This document shows, piece by piece, positions 35,846 through 42,990 of a DNA stretch of 64,000 nucleotides. The notes under the pieces are model-generated. The model was not told where the DNA came from, made no database searches, and worked only from the letters and a program-made list of their open reading frames with translations. Each line of letters opens with the position of its first letter. Positions within the stretch are counted from its first letter, which is position 1. The stretch spans positions 124,001 through 188,000 of the forward strand of contig NZ_LQIN01000048.1 in the NCBI RefSeq assembly GCF_001500065.1. Direction: 5' to 3'. The DNA comes from Mycobacterium sp. IS-3022 (GTDB lineage: Bacteria; Actinomycetota; Actinomycetes; Mycobacteriales; Mycobacteriaceae). The position numbers and the translations under genes were made by a program.

Positions 35846-36628
35846 TCACCATCCGATCGGCCCCGCCGGCCTGGCGAAGCGCATCCGGACCGGCTCGTTG
35901 TGCCCGACGAGTTCGACCTCGGCGCGGGGCTCTTCGGAGTAGCCCAAGCCGAAGCGCACCACGTACTGCCGATAGAGGTTGACCAGGGGAGCGGCCGCCA
36001 ACGCCGCCTGCATGGCAGCCGCATCGCCGATCGCGGTGATCACGTAGGGCGGGCTGTACGTGCGCCCGTTGAGCAGCAGGGTGTTACCGACGCACCGTGG
36101 GGCGGACGTGCCGATGATCCGCTGGTCCTGCATCTGGATGCCCTCGGCACCGGCGCTCCACAGCGCGTTGAGTACGGCGTCGATGTCCTGCTGGTGCACC
36201 ACCAGGTCGTCGGGGGAGGCGTCGCGGGGGAACCGGCCCTCGGCGTCGCGCTGGGCGTCGTTGAGGGTGACGACGAGGCCAGGCCCGCGCATCGGGTCCA
36301 GACCGGCGACGGTCGCCAATCGCGAAGCGCGCGCGGTGATGGCGGTCAGGGCGGCGTCGGCGCGGGGGCTGCCTCCGTGGTGGCTCTCCATCGCCGTCGC
36401 GAGGGAGTCCCGTTCGGCGCTGAGCCGGTCCACCGACTGCTGGGTTTCTCGGACGAGATCGACCAGCCGCGGGGCATCGCTGCGCCGGATGTCGTCGCCA
36501 CCGGAGACGCCGTGGGTGGTGGCGAGCAGAAGACCCGCCAGCAGACAGATCACCGGCACGCCGTACCGCCACAGACCCGCGCGGGGCGGGGACCCTCGCG
36601 TCCCGCGATTACGCACTGACCGTTGCAT
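35846..36628 (-). CDS. DUF881 membrane protein (Rv0012-type)
   Basis: A 260-residue protein with one N-terminal membrane anchor (residues 20-42, YGVPVICLLAGLLLATTHG), a coiled-coil region (about 60-95, VDLVRETQQSVDRLSAERDSL) and the extracytoplasmic DUF881 domain with GPGLVVTLNDAQRDAEGR, DIDAVLNALWSAGAEGI and PPYVITAIGD. DUF881 proteins are common near actinobacterial division genes, and the location between trpG and crgA is conserved in mycobacteria. Function is unproven. It diverges from crgA. Confidence 0.9.
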   Translation of the reverse strand: MQRSVRNRGTRGSPPRAGLWRYGVPVICLLAGLLLATTHGVSGGDDIRRSDAPRLVDLVRETQQSVDRLSAERDSLATAMESHHGGSPRADAALTAITARASRLATVAGLDPMRGPGLVVTLNDAQRDAEGRFPRDASPDDLVVHQQDIDAVLNALWSAGAEGIQMQDQRIIGTSAPRCVGNTLLLNGRTYSPPYVITAIGDAAAMQAALAAAPLVNLYRQYVVRFGLGYSEEPRAEVELVGHNEPVRMRFARPAGPIGW

Positions 36629-36718
36629 CCGCTGCTAACCGGCTTCCCTGACTCTGCTGTGGCGGACCTACGTTAGGCTCGTATCTACATCGTCGCACCA
36701 GTTGTCCCGAAGGTACCC

Positions 36719-36982
36719 ATGCCCAAGTCCAAGGTCCGCAAGAAGAACGACTTCACCAGCAGCCCGGTGAGCCGGACGCCCGTCAAGGTCAAAGCCGGAC
36801 CGTCCAGTACCTGGTTCGTGGTGTTGTTCGTCGGCTTGATGCTGATCGGTCTGGTCTGGCTTCTGGTCTTCCAGTTGGCGTCGTCGGCGATCCCGTTCCT
36901 TGCCCAACTGGGGCCGTGGAACTACGCGATCGCGTTTGCCTTCATGATTACCGGGCTGTTGCTCACCATGCGGTGGCGCTGA
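36719..36982 (+). CDS. crgA: Cell division protein CrgA
   Basis: An 87-residue protein with a basic N-terminus (PKSKVRKKNDF) and two transmembrane helices (STWFVVLFVGLMLIGLVWLL and YAIAFAFMITGLLL) ending MRWR. CrgA localises to the septum and helps recruit FtsI/FtsQ-type divisome proteins and CwsA. Length and sequence match the mycobacterial family. The ATG lies in the 90-base gap from the divergent DUF881 gene. Confidence 0.95.
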   Translation: MPKSKVRKKNDFTSSPVSRTPVKVKAGPSSTWFVVLFVGLMLIGLVWLLVFQLASSAIPFLAQLGPWNYAIAFAFMITGLLLTMRWR

Positions 36983-37054
36983 ACCATCGATCCGACAACA
37001 TGAATTCATTCTCGTCGCTGATCGTTATCCTCCCAGCAACCTCCGAGTAATCGG

Positions 37055-37102
37055 ATCACACCGATGTGATTCATCCCCATTGGGGATAGCACTTGTGGAT
37101 AA
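37055..37102. promoter_or_regulatory. Two hairpins and a perfect DnaA box upstream of a PH-like gene
   Basis: In the 155-base gap after crgA there are two adjacent perfect inverted repeats: ATCACA-CCGA-TGTGAT (37055-37070) and ATCCCC-ATT-GGGGAT (37073-37087). Seven bases on is TGTGGATAA (37094-37102), the complement of the consensus DnaA box TTATCCACA. The hairpins could end crgA transcription; the box could bind DnaA about 12 kb from oriC. Both roles are inferred. Confidence 0.5.
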
Positions 37103-37137
37103 CCGCGTAAGGGGCGGTGAAAGGGTGTGCACAACGG

Positions 37138-37560
37138 ATGCAGCAAACTCAGTGGGGCCCTCCTGCGGCGGGCATCGCCGCGTGCGGCATAGCCGGAGTC
37201 ATCCTCACCATTCCCGCTGTGACCCTGATCACAGACCCTCCCGGCCGCATTCTGGCGGGCGTTGCCGGGGTGGGATTGATCGCGTTTGCGATCCTGTCGT
37301 GGCGCGCGCGACCGAAGCTGGCAATCAAAGAAGCCGGCCTGGTGACCCGGGGCCTGTTCGGCACCCAGATTTTGCCGCGCACCAACATCAAGCTGATCCG
37401 GATCACCGAGTTCCGCAGGTTGGCCCGCAAAGTCCGGTTACTTGAAATCGACACCATCGACGACCGGCTGCTCGTGTTCACCCGGTGGGATCTGGGCACC
37501 GATCCACTGCAGGTACTCGACGCGTTGACCGACGCGGGTTACGCCGGCGCGGGCTCCTGA
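37138..37560 (+). CDS. PH-domain-like membrane protein (Rv0010c-type)
   Basis: A 140-residue protein: two N-terminal membrane helices (about 8-30 and 36-55) followed by a soluble bacterial PH-like domain (ARPKLAIKEAGLVTRGLFGTQ, IKLIRITEFRRLARKVRLLEI) and RWDLGTDPLQVLDALTDAGYAG. It matches the mycobacterial Rv0010c family from the same position, which starts MQQT; a Met seven codons upstream is therefore not used here. Function unknown. Its stop is ten bases from the end of convergent ppiA. Confidence 0.88.
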   Translation: MQQTQWGPPAAGIAACGIAGVILTIPAVTLITDPPGRILAGVAGVGLIAFAILSWRARPKLAIKEAGLVTRGLFGTQILPRTNIKLIRITEFRRLARKVRLLEIDTIDDRLLVFTRWDLGTDPLQVLDALTDAGYAGAGS

Positions 37561-37569
37561 CCGCTTCGG

Positions 37570-38097
37570 TCAGGCGATGGTGATCGAGTCGACGACCACC
37601 GGATCGGTGGGTCGGTCGTTGCGGTCGGTCGCAGTCGTTGCGATCGCGTCGACGACCTTCTGCGACTCAGCGTCGACGACCTCGCCGAAGATCGTGTGTT
37701 TGCGGTTCAGGTGCGGAGTCTTGCCCACGGTGATGAAGAACTGCGAGCCGTTGGTGCCCGGGCCGCGGTTGGCCATCGCGAGCAGGTAGGGACGGTCGAA
37801 CTGAAGCTCGGGGTGGAACTCGTCGGCGAACTCGTAACCCGGCCCGCCGCGGCCGGTGCCCGTCGGGTCACCGCCCTGGATCATGAAGCCGTCGATGACG
37901 CGGTGGAACACGACGCCGTCGTAGAACGGGCCCGATGTGCTGCCCGATGCATTCTCGCCGCTGTAGTCCTTGGTTCCCTGGGCCAGGCCGACGAAGTTGG
38001 CGACGGTCTTGGGCGCGTGGTTTCCGAAGAGTGCGATCTTGATATCGCCACGGTTGGTGTGCAGGGTCGCGGTCGCTGTCTGAATGGGGCTCGTCAC
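37570..38097 (-). CDS. ppiA: Peptidyl-prolyl cis-trans isomerase PpiA
   Basis: A 175-residue cyclophilin. The catalytic and binding residues are present: VVFHRVIDGFMIQGGDPTGTG, ANRGPGTNGSQFFITV and the region HTIFGEVVD. There is no signal peptide, so a cytosolic location is expected. Start is GTG. The position between the PH-like gene and cwsA is conserved in mycobacteria. Confidence 0.95.
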   Translation of the reverse strand: MTSPIQTATATLHTNRGDIKIALFGNHAPKTVANFVGLAQGTKDYSGENASGSTSGPFYDGVVFHRVIDGFMIQGGDPTGTGRGGPGYEFADEFHPELQFDRPYLLAMANRGPGTNGSQFFITVGKTPHLNRKHTIFGEVVDAESQKVVDAIATTATDRNDRPTDPVVVDSITIA

Positions 38098-38203
38098 GGG
38101 GTGTCAGTGTGCCACGCCGCGTTCGAAGCCCAACCGGCACCGCCGCCTTGCGGTAGATGGCAGGCTGTTGTCGACCCCATCCACGCCGCGAAAGAGGTGC
38201 GCC

Positions 38204-38644
38204 ATGAGCTCGAAGACGGACGTCCGGTTGACCCCAGGCGAGCGGTTGAGCCGCGGCCTGAAGTACACGGCGGTCGGCCCGGTCGACGTCACGCGCGGCG
38301 CGCTGGGGCTCGGCGTCCATGGTGCGCAGTCGTCGGCGGATTGGGTGGGCGAGCGGTACCGCCGCGGCCGGCTCAAGGCTCAGTTGAGCGAGGATCTGGC
38401 CACCGCGCAGCAGGCGATCGCGCAGGAACTCAGTGCGGCGCAGGAGATCGTGTCGCAGGCGCTGCTCGGCGCGTCCTCGGCGCGCACCGCGAAGAGCAAG
38501 CTGCGCAGGCGCAGGCTGGTGTTGGTCGGCGTGGGTGTCGCGGCGTTGGCCGGGGGAGCGGTCGCGTTCTCGATCGTGCGGCGGTCGACGCAACCGGAGC
38601 CGTCGCCCCTGCCGCCGAGCGTGGAGGTGGCGCCGCGGCCCTGA
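38204..38644 (+). CDS. cwsA: Cell wall synthesis protein CwsA
   Basis: A 146-residue protein with the CwsA N-terminal block RLTPGERLSRGLKYTAVGPVDVTRG, a helical middle (DLATAQQAIAQELSAAQEIVSQ) and a single C-terminal transmembrane helix (LVLVGVGVAALAGGAVAFSIV) before a Pro-rich end PSVEVAPRP. In mycobacteria CwsA interacts with CrgA and Wag31 and affects polar growth. The ATG chosen has AAAGAGG upstream; the longer open frame has no family match. Confidence 0.92.
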   Translation: MSSKTDVRLTPGERLSRGLKYTAVGPVDVTRGALGLGVHGAQSSADWVGERYRRGRLKAQLSEDLATAQQAIAQELSAAQEIVSQALLGASSARTAKSKLRRRRLVLVGVGVAALAGGAVAFSIVRRSTQPEPSPLPPSVEVAPRP

Positions 38645-38670
38645 CAAGGGCCGGCCGCACGAGGTCGAAG

Positions 38671-38743
38671 TGGAGCCTAGGAGAATCGAACTCCTGACAT
38701 CTACCTTGCAAAGGTAGCGCTCTACCAACTGAGCTAAGGCCCC
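38671..38743 (-). tRNA. tRNA-Ala (anticodon TGC)
   Basis: A 73-base cloverleaf: acceptor GGGGCCT/AGGCTCC (with wobble), D-arm AGCTCAGTTGGTAGAGC, anticodon stem CTACC/GGTAG with loop TTTGCAA (TGC), T-arm AGGAGTTCGATTCTCCT. CCA is not encoded. It is downstream of tRNA-Ile on the same strand. Confidence 0.97.
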
Positions 38744-38862
38744 TGGTCCGCCGACGGCGCGCCGGGCGCCGCATGCCACACCTCGACGCCGTGGCGTGAA
38801 CGCCAGAGGGCGACGGCGGCTGCGGCGGCGATCGCCGTGGCGATCAACAGCACCCGCCTCAT
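38734..38862 (-). CDS. Tiny membrane protein between tRNA-Ile and tRNA-Ala (DLW-39-like)
   Basis: A 42-codon ORF fills the space between the two tRNAs. It has an ATG start with GGAAAGG ahead of it. The product is MRRVLLIATAIAAAAAVALW followed by RSRHGVEVWHAA and a short Pro/Gly tail: a single transmembrane helix with basic flanks. Tiny proteins of this design, known as the DLW-39 family (a conserved D-L-W-like motif after the helix; here VEVW), lie near gyrA in many actinobacteria. Its TAG stop lies inside the 5' end of tRNA-Ala, overlapping it by ten bases. Function unknown. Confidence 0.7.
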   Translation of the reverse strand: MRRVLLIATAIAAAAAVALWRSRHGVEVWHAAPGAPSADQGP

Positions 38863-38878
38863 GGTGTGCACCTTTCCG

Positions 38879-38952
38879 TGGGGCTAGGAGGACTCGAACC
38901 TCCGACCTCTTCGTTATCAGCGAAGCGCTCTAACCGCCTGAGCTATAGCCCC
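38879..38952 (-). tRNA. tRNA-Ile (anticodon GAT)
   Basis: A 74-base cloverleaf: acceptor GGGGCTA/TAGCCCC, D-arm AGCTCAGGCGGTTAGAGC, anticodon stem CTTCG/CGAAG with loop CTGATAA (GAT), T-arm GGAGGTTCGAGTCCTCC. CCA is not encoded. It lies downstream of the gyrB-gyrA-DUF3566 genes on the same strand, as in other mycobacteria. Confidence 0.97.
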
Positions 38953-39046
38953 GTAACGCCGCTACGGCCGAGCGACGAGATTACCGCAATCGTAGGCTCC
39001 CGCCCAAACCGCGGAGCGCACCTCAGTCCCGTCGGCGGGCCGACGA

Positions 39047-39952
39047 TCAATCCCGGTCGGCGAGCGTGACTTCCACGCCGCCGACCAAGTCCGTCGTGAG
39101 GTTGTAGACGAACGCACCGATGGTGGCCATGGCCGTCAGCAGCACGATGTTGACCAGGCCGATCAACGTCGCGCCGCCGAAGATGGTTCCGCTGGACACC
39201 AATTCGCCGCCGGACCCGCCGCCGGCGCTGGTGAGCAGGTCACCGACGTTGCTGTTGAGCTTGCTCCACACGCCCATGCCGCCGAGCACGAGGTAGAGGA
39301 ACGCCACCGCGATCATCCACACGAAGAACAGCGCGACCGACAGCACCGCGGAAACCTTCAGGGTGCTCCACGGGTCGATCCGGCGGATCTGCATGCTGGC
39401 CCGGACCGGGCCCTTGTGCCGGGTGCCGACCTGGACACGGGCCCCCGACGCCGGACGGCCGGCCGGTTCCCCGCTCGGCCGTTCGGCGGGTTTGCGCTGC
39501 TGCGGCGGGCGCGGCATCGGCCCGGACAGGTCCGGCAGTTCGCTGGCGTAGGTCTCCGGGCGGGGGGGCTCAGCCCGCTCGCCGCGCGTCGGCACGTCCT
39601 CCGTCGGCGCCGATCCACCCGACACGAAGCGGTTCAGGCGGGCGCTGGGGCCAGGGGAGTTGTTGGGATTGCCTCGGGCGTCGTCGACAGGCCGCTCCGG
39701 CGGATGACCGTCATCGCCCGGACCGTCGCCGCGCGGCCCCGGAGCGGGACCCCGCCTCGGCGGCGGCTCCGGCGGCCGGCCCGCCGGCTGTGCCGCCCGG
39801 GCCGCGGGCCCCCGCTGCCACGGCGGGACGTCTCCGCGGTCGGGGCCATCGGGCCGGGCGGCACCGAGAGCGTCGTTGTTGGCGGCGGAGCCGTTGGCCC
39901 CCGCTGGACTTTCGCCCGCGCGTGGGCGTCCCGGCTCGTTCGGTGAGCTCAC
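39047..39952 (-). CDS. DUF3566 membrane protein (Rv0007-type)
   Basis: A 301-residue protein. Residues 1-175 are a Pro/Gly/Arg-rich, probably disordered region; the last 120 residues are the DUF3566 domain with ASMQIRRIDPWSTLKVSAVLS, two transmembrane helices (VALFFVWMIAVAFLYLVLGG, and IGLVNIVLLTAMATIGAFVY) and the end DLVGGVEVTLADRD. It follows gyrA by 29 bases, the conserved mycobacterial position. The start is GTG. Function is not established; the location suggests a link to the DNA gyrase operon or envelope growth. Confidence 0.92.
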   Translation of the reverse strand: MSSPNEPGRPRAGESPAGANGSAANNDALGAARPDGPDRGDVPPWQRGPAARAAQPAGRPPEPPPRRGPAPGPRGDGPGDDGHPPERPVDDARGNPNNSPGPSARLNRFVSGGSAPTEDVPTRGERAEPPRPETYASELPDLSGPMPRPPQQRKPAERPSGEPAGRPASGARVQVGTRHKGPVRASMQIRRIDPWSTLKVSAVLSVALFFVWMIAVAFLYLVLGGMGVWSKLNSNVGDLLTSAGGGSGGELVSSGTIFGGATLIGLVNIVLLTAMATIGAFVYNLTTDLVGGVEVTLADRD

Positions 39953-39981
39953 CTACGGCTCCTCACTGGTCCCGTCACTGC

Positions 39982-42972
39982 TCACGCACCGGGGTCGGTG
40001 TTTACCTCGTCGGTGCTGTCGCCTTCCTCCGCGTTGCGCGCGATGGCTATCAGTGTGGTGCCCTCACCCAGGTTCATCAACCGAACGCCCTTGGTTTGCC
40101 GCCCGGCCTTGCGAACCTGGCGAGCCGCGGTCCGGATGACACCTCCACCTGACGTGATGGCGTACAACTCTGTGTCGTCATCGACGATCAACGCACCCAC
40201 CAGACTGCCACGGCGTTTGTCGTACTGGATTGTCAGGATGCCTTTGCCGCCGCGGCCCTGGGGGCTGTACTCCTCGATGGCCGTGCGCTTGGCGTAGCCG
40301 CCGGATGTCGCGACCAGCAGATACGTGTTCTCCCGCACGACGTTCAGCGACAGCAGCTCGTCGTCGGCATTGAACCGCATGCCCTGCACACCGGAAGTGG
40401 CACGGCCCATCGGCCGCAGCGCCTCGTCAGTAGCTGAGAATCGGATCGACTGGCCCTTGGCCGACACCAGAAGAAGGTCATCCTCGGCCGAGCACAGCAC
40501 CGCGCCGACCAGTTCATCGCCGTCGCGCAGGTTCACCGCGACGATGCCGCCCGAGCGGTTGGAGTCGAAGTCGGTCAGCTTCGACTTCTTCACCAGCCCG
40601 TTGCGGGTGGCCAGCACCAGGTACGGCGCGTCCTCGTAGCTCTTGATCTGGATGACCTGGGCGATCCGCTCCTCCGGCTGGAAGGCCAGCAGGTTCGCGA
40701 CGTGCTGGCCGCGTGCGGTGCGCGACGCCTCCGGCAGGTCGTACGCCTTCGCCCGGTAGACCCGGCCCTGGGTGGTGAAGAACAGGATCCAGTCGTGGGT
40801 CGAGCAGACGAAGAAGTGGTTGACAATGTCGTCCTGCTTGAGCCCGGCGCCCTGCACACCCTTGCCGCCGCGCTTCTGGCTGCGGTACAGGTCGGTTTTG
40901 GTGCGTTTGGCGTAGCCGGTCTCGGTGATCGTGACGACGACGTCCTCGCGGGCGATCAGGTCCTCGTCGGCAACCTCGCCGTCGGCGGCGATGATGCGGG
41001 TGCGACGGTCGTCGCCGTACTTGTCGGCGATCTCCTTGAGCTCGTCGCGCACGATCGCCCGCTGCCGCTCGGGCTTGGCCAGGATGTCCTCGAGGTCGGC
41101 GATCTCGGCCTCGATCTTCGCCAGGTCGTCGACGATGCGCTGACGTTCCAGCGCGGCCAGCCGGCGCAGCTGCATGTCGAGGATCGCCTGGGCCTGGATG
41201 TCGTCGATGTCGAGCAACGCGATCAAGCCCTGCCGCGCCACGTCGACGGTCTCCGACGCCCGGATCAACGCGATCACCTCGTCGAGCGCATCGAGCGCCT
41301 TGACCAGACCGCGCAGGATGTGGGCCCGCTCATTGGCCTTGCGCAACCGGTAGCGGGTGCGCCGCACGATGACGTCGAGTTGGTGGTTGACGTAGTGCCG
41401 GATCAACTGATCGAGGCGCAGCGTGCGCGGGACGCCGTCGACGATCGCCAGCATGTTGGCCCCGAAGCTGGTCTGCAGCTGGGTGTGCTTGTAGAGGTTG
41501 TTCAGCACCACCTTTGCGACCGCATCGCGCTTGAGCTCCACCACGATTCGCAGTCCGACACGGTCGCTGGACTGGTCCTCGATGTTGGCGATGCCATTCA
41601 GCTTGCCGTCGCGGACCTGCTCGGCGATCGAGGTGATGAAGTTGTCGTGGTTGACCTGATAGGGCAACTCGGTGATGACGATGCCGGTGCGGCCGCGGTT
41701 GTCCTCTTCGATCTCCACCACGCCGCGCATTCGGATGGATCCGCGCCCGGTGGTGTAGGTGTCGGAGATCCCTTGCGACCCAACGATCAAACCGTGGGTG
41801 GGAAAGTCCGGCCCCTTGACGCGTTCGGTGACCGCGGCGAGCGTCGCCTCCTCATCGGCGTCGTGGTTGTCCAGGCACCAGTACACCGCCTCGGCGAGTT
41901 CACGCAGATTGTGCGGTGGGATGTTGGTGGCCATGCCGACGGCGATGCCACCCGAACCGTTGGCCAGCAGGTTGGGGAACCGGCTCGGCAGTACGGTCGG
42001 CTCCTGCACCCGGCCGTCGTAGTTCGGAATGAAATCGACTGTCTCCTCGTCGATTTCACGCAACATCTCCATGGCGAGCGGAGTGAGCCGCGCTTCGGTG
42101 TTGTGGCTGACGAACCCATTGGTGATGAAGGCGTGGTCGTCTGTGTCGACACGAAGGCTGTACACCGGTTGCACGCCGGCGTCCGTGACGGACTCGACGC
42201 GGGCGTAGGTGTAGTCCTCGATTGTGAACTCTACGACGGGATTCCGTTGATCTGCGTCGCCGGATCCACAATCGGTGAGCATCGCGATGCGATCGCCCGG
42301 CCGGATGTCCTCGATCAGCTTCCACTCGAGCGTCGGTACGCCACCCACCTCGTCCAGGCACAGCAGCGGGTGGTTACCCGTACCCGTCACGGCACGGCCG
42401 TCGGCGCTGGTCACCGTGTACGTCTGGTGATCGCCCGAGTGGAACAGCCGGTCGGCGACGACGGGCTCGCCGTGGCGGCCGAGGACCTTCATCTCGATGA
42501 CGTTGTCCGAATTCGGCTTTGCGTCGGGCACGACCGCGTCGATGCGGATGCTTCTGCCTTCGGGCAGGCTGACCACCGTGTCGCCGGTGACGCAGTACCG
42601 CATCGCGGCCGGCGGGTCGTTGCCCGGCGAGCCGAAGTTGCCCTGGCCGTCCACCAGGGGATAGCGCAGCGACCACGGCTGGGCCATCCGGACCAGGGTG
42701 TCGTAGATCGACGCGTCGCCGTGCGGGTGGTAGTTACCCATCGTCTCGGCCACCGAGCGTGCGGATTTCGCGTGGCTGCGGTCCGGCCGGAAGCCCGAGT
42801 CGAACATCGCGTAGAGCACGCGGCGGTGCACGGGTTTGAGGCCGTCGCGCACCTCGGGCAGCGCGCGCCCGACGATCACGCTCATCGCGTAGTCGATGTA
42901 GCTGCGCTGCATCTCCTGCTGGATGTCGACCGGTTCGATCCGGTCGCCTTCGGGCGGCAAGGTATCAGTCAC
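39982..42972 (-). CDS. gyrA: DNA gyrase subunit A, with in-frame intein
   Basis: The cleavage-religation subunit of gyrase. The precursor has 996 residues; removing the intein gives an 831-residue GyrA of normal size. The winged-helix/tower domain holds the quinolone-resistance region HPHGDASIYDT (wild-type Ala, Ser and Asp at the resistance positions) and the catalytic tyrosine in AAMRY (residue 126). The intein starts at residue 127, so GyrA is active only after splicing. The C-terminal beta-pinwheel contains the GyrA box QKRGGKG. Start is GTG, 18 bases after gyrB. Confidence 0.98.
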   Translation of the reverse strand: MTDTLPPEGDRIEPVDIQQEMQRSYIDYAMSVIVGRALPEVRDGLKPVHRRVLYAMFDSGFRPDRSHAKSARSVAETMGNYHPHGDASIYDTLVRMAQPWSLRYPLVDGQGNFGSPGNDPPAAMRYCVTGDTVVSLPEGRSIRIDAVVPDAKPNSDNVIEMKVLGRHGEPVVADRLFHSGDHQTYTVTSADGRAVTGTGNHPLLCLDEVGGVPTLEWKLIEDIRPGDRIAMLTDCGSGDADQRNPVVEFTIEDYTYARVESVTDAGVQPVYSLRVDTDDHAFITNGFVSHNTEARLTPLAMEMLREIDEETVDFIPNYDGRVQEPTVLPSRFPNLLANGSGGIAVGMATNIPPHNLRELAEAVYWCLDNHDADEEATLAAVTERVKGPDFPTHGLIVGSQGISDTYTTGRGSIRMRGVVEIEEDNRGRTGIVITELPYQVNHDNFITSIAEQVRDGKLNGIANIEDQSSDRVGLRIVVELKRDAVAKVVLNNLYKHTQLQTSFGANMLAIVDGVPRTLRLDQLIRHYVNHQLDVIVRRTRYRLRKANERAHILRGLVKALDALDEVIALIRASETVDVARQGLIALLDIDDIQAQAILDMQLRRLAALERQRIVDDLAKIEAEIADLEDILAKPERQRAIVRDELKEIADKYGDDRRTRIIAADGEVADEDLIAREDVVVTITETGYAKRTKTDLYRSQKRGGKGVQGAGLKQDDIVNHFFVCSTHDWILFFTTQGRVYRAKAYDLPEASRTARGQHVANLLAFQPEERIAQVIQIKSYEDAPYLVLATRNGLVKKSKLTDFDSNRSGGIVAVNLRDGDELVGAVLCSAEDDLLLVSAKGQSIRFSATDEALRPMGRATSGVQGMRFNADDELLSLNVVRENTYLLVATSGGYAKRTAIEEYSPQGRGGKGILTIQYDKRRGSLVGALIVDDDTELYAITSGGGVIRTAARQVRKAGRQTKGVRLMNLGEGTTLIAIARNAEEGDSTDEVNTDPGA
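42100..42594 (-). other. GyrA mini-intein (165 residues)
   Basis: Encodes residues 127-291 of the GyrA precursor. It begins with Cys (CVTGDTVVSLPEG), has block B with the TxxH-like TGTGNHPLLC, block F VYSLRVDTDDHAFITNG and ends FVSHN before the extein Thr, so Cys1, the block B His, the penultimate His, the terminal Asn and the +1 Thr needed for splicing are all present. It sits at the same site as the GyrA inteins of M. xenopi and M. leprae. The central region between GDRIAML and TYARVESVTDAGV is only about 25 residues, so there is no homing endonuclease. Confidence 0.96.
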
Positions 42973-42990
42973 TATCTGTCCTAGTCAGAG

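Noticed and set aside
40702..42984. A 760-codon open frame antisense to gyrA
   Set aside because: High third-position GC leaves the opposite strand open. The translation is Arg/Val/Asp-rich without any domain, while gyrA on the minus strand is fully recognisable.
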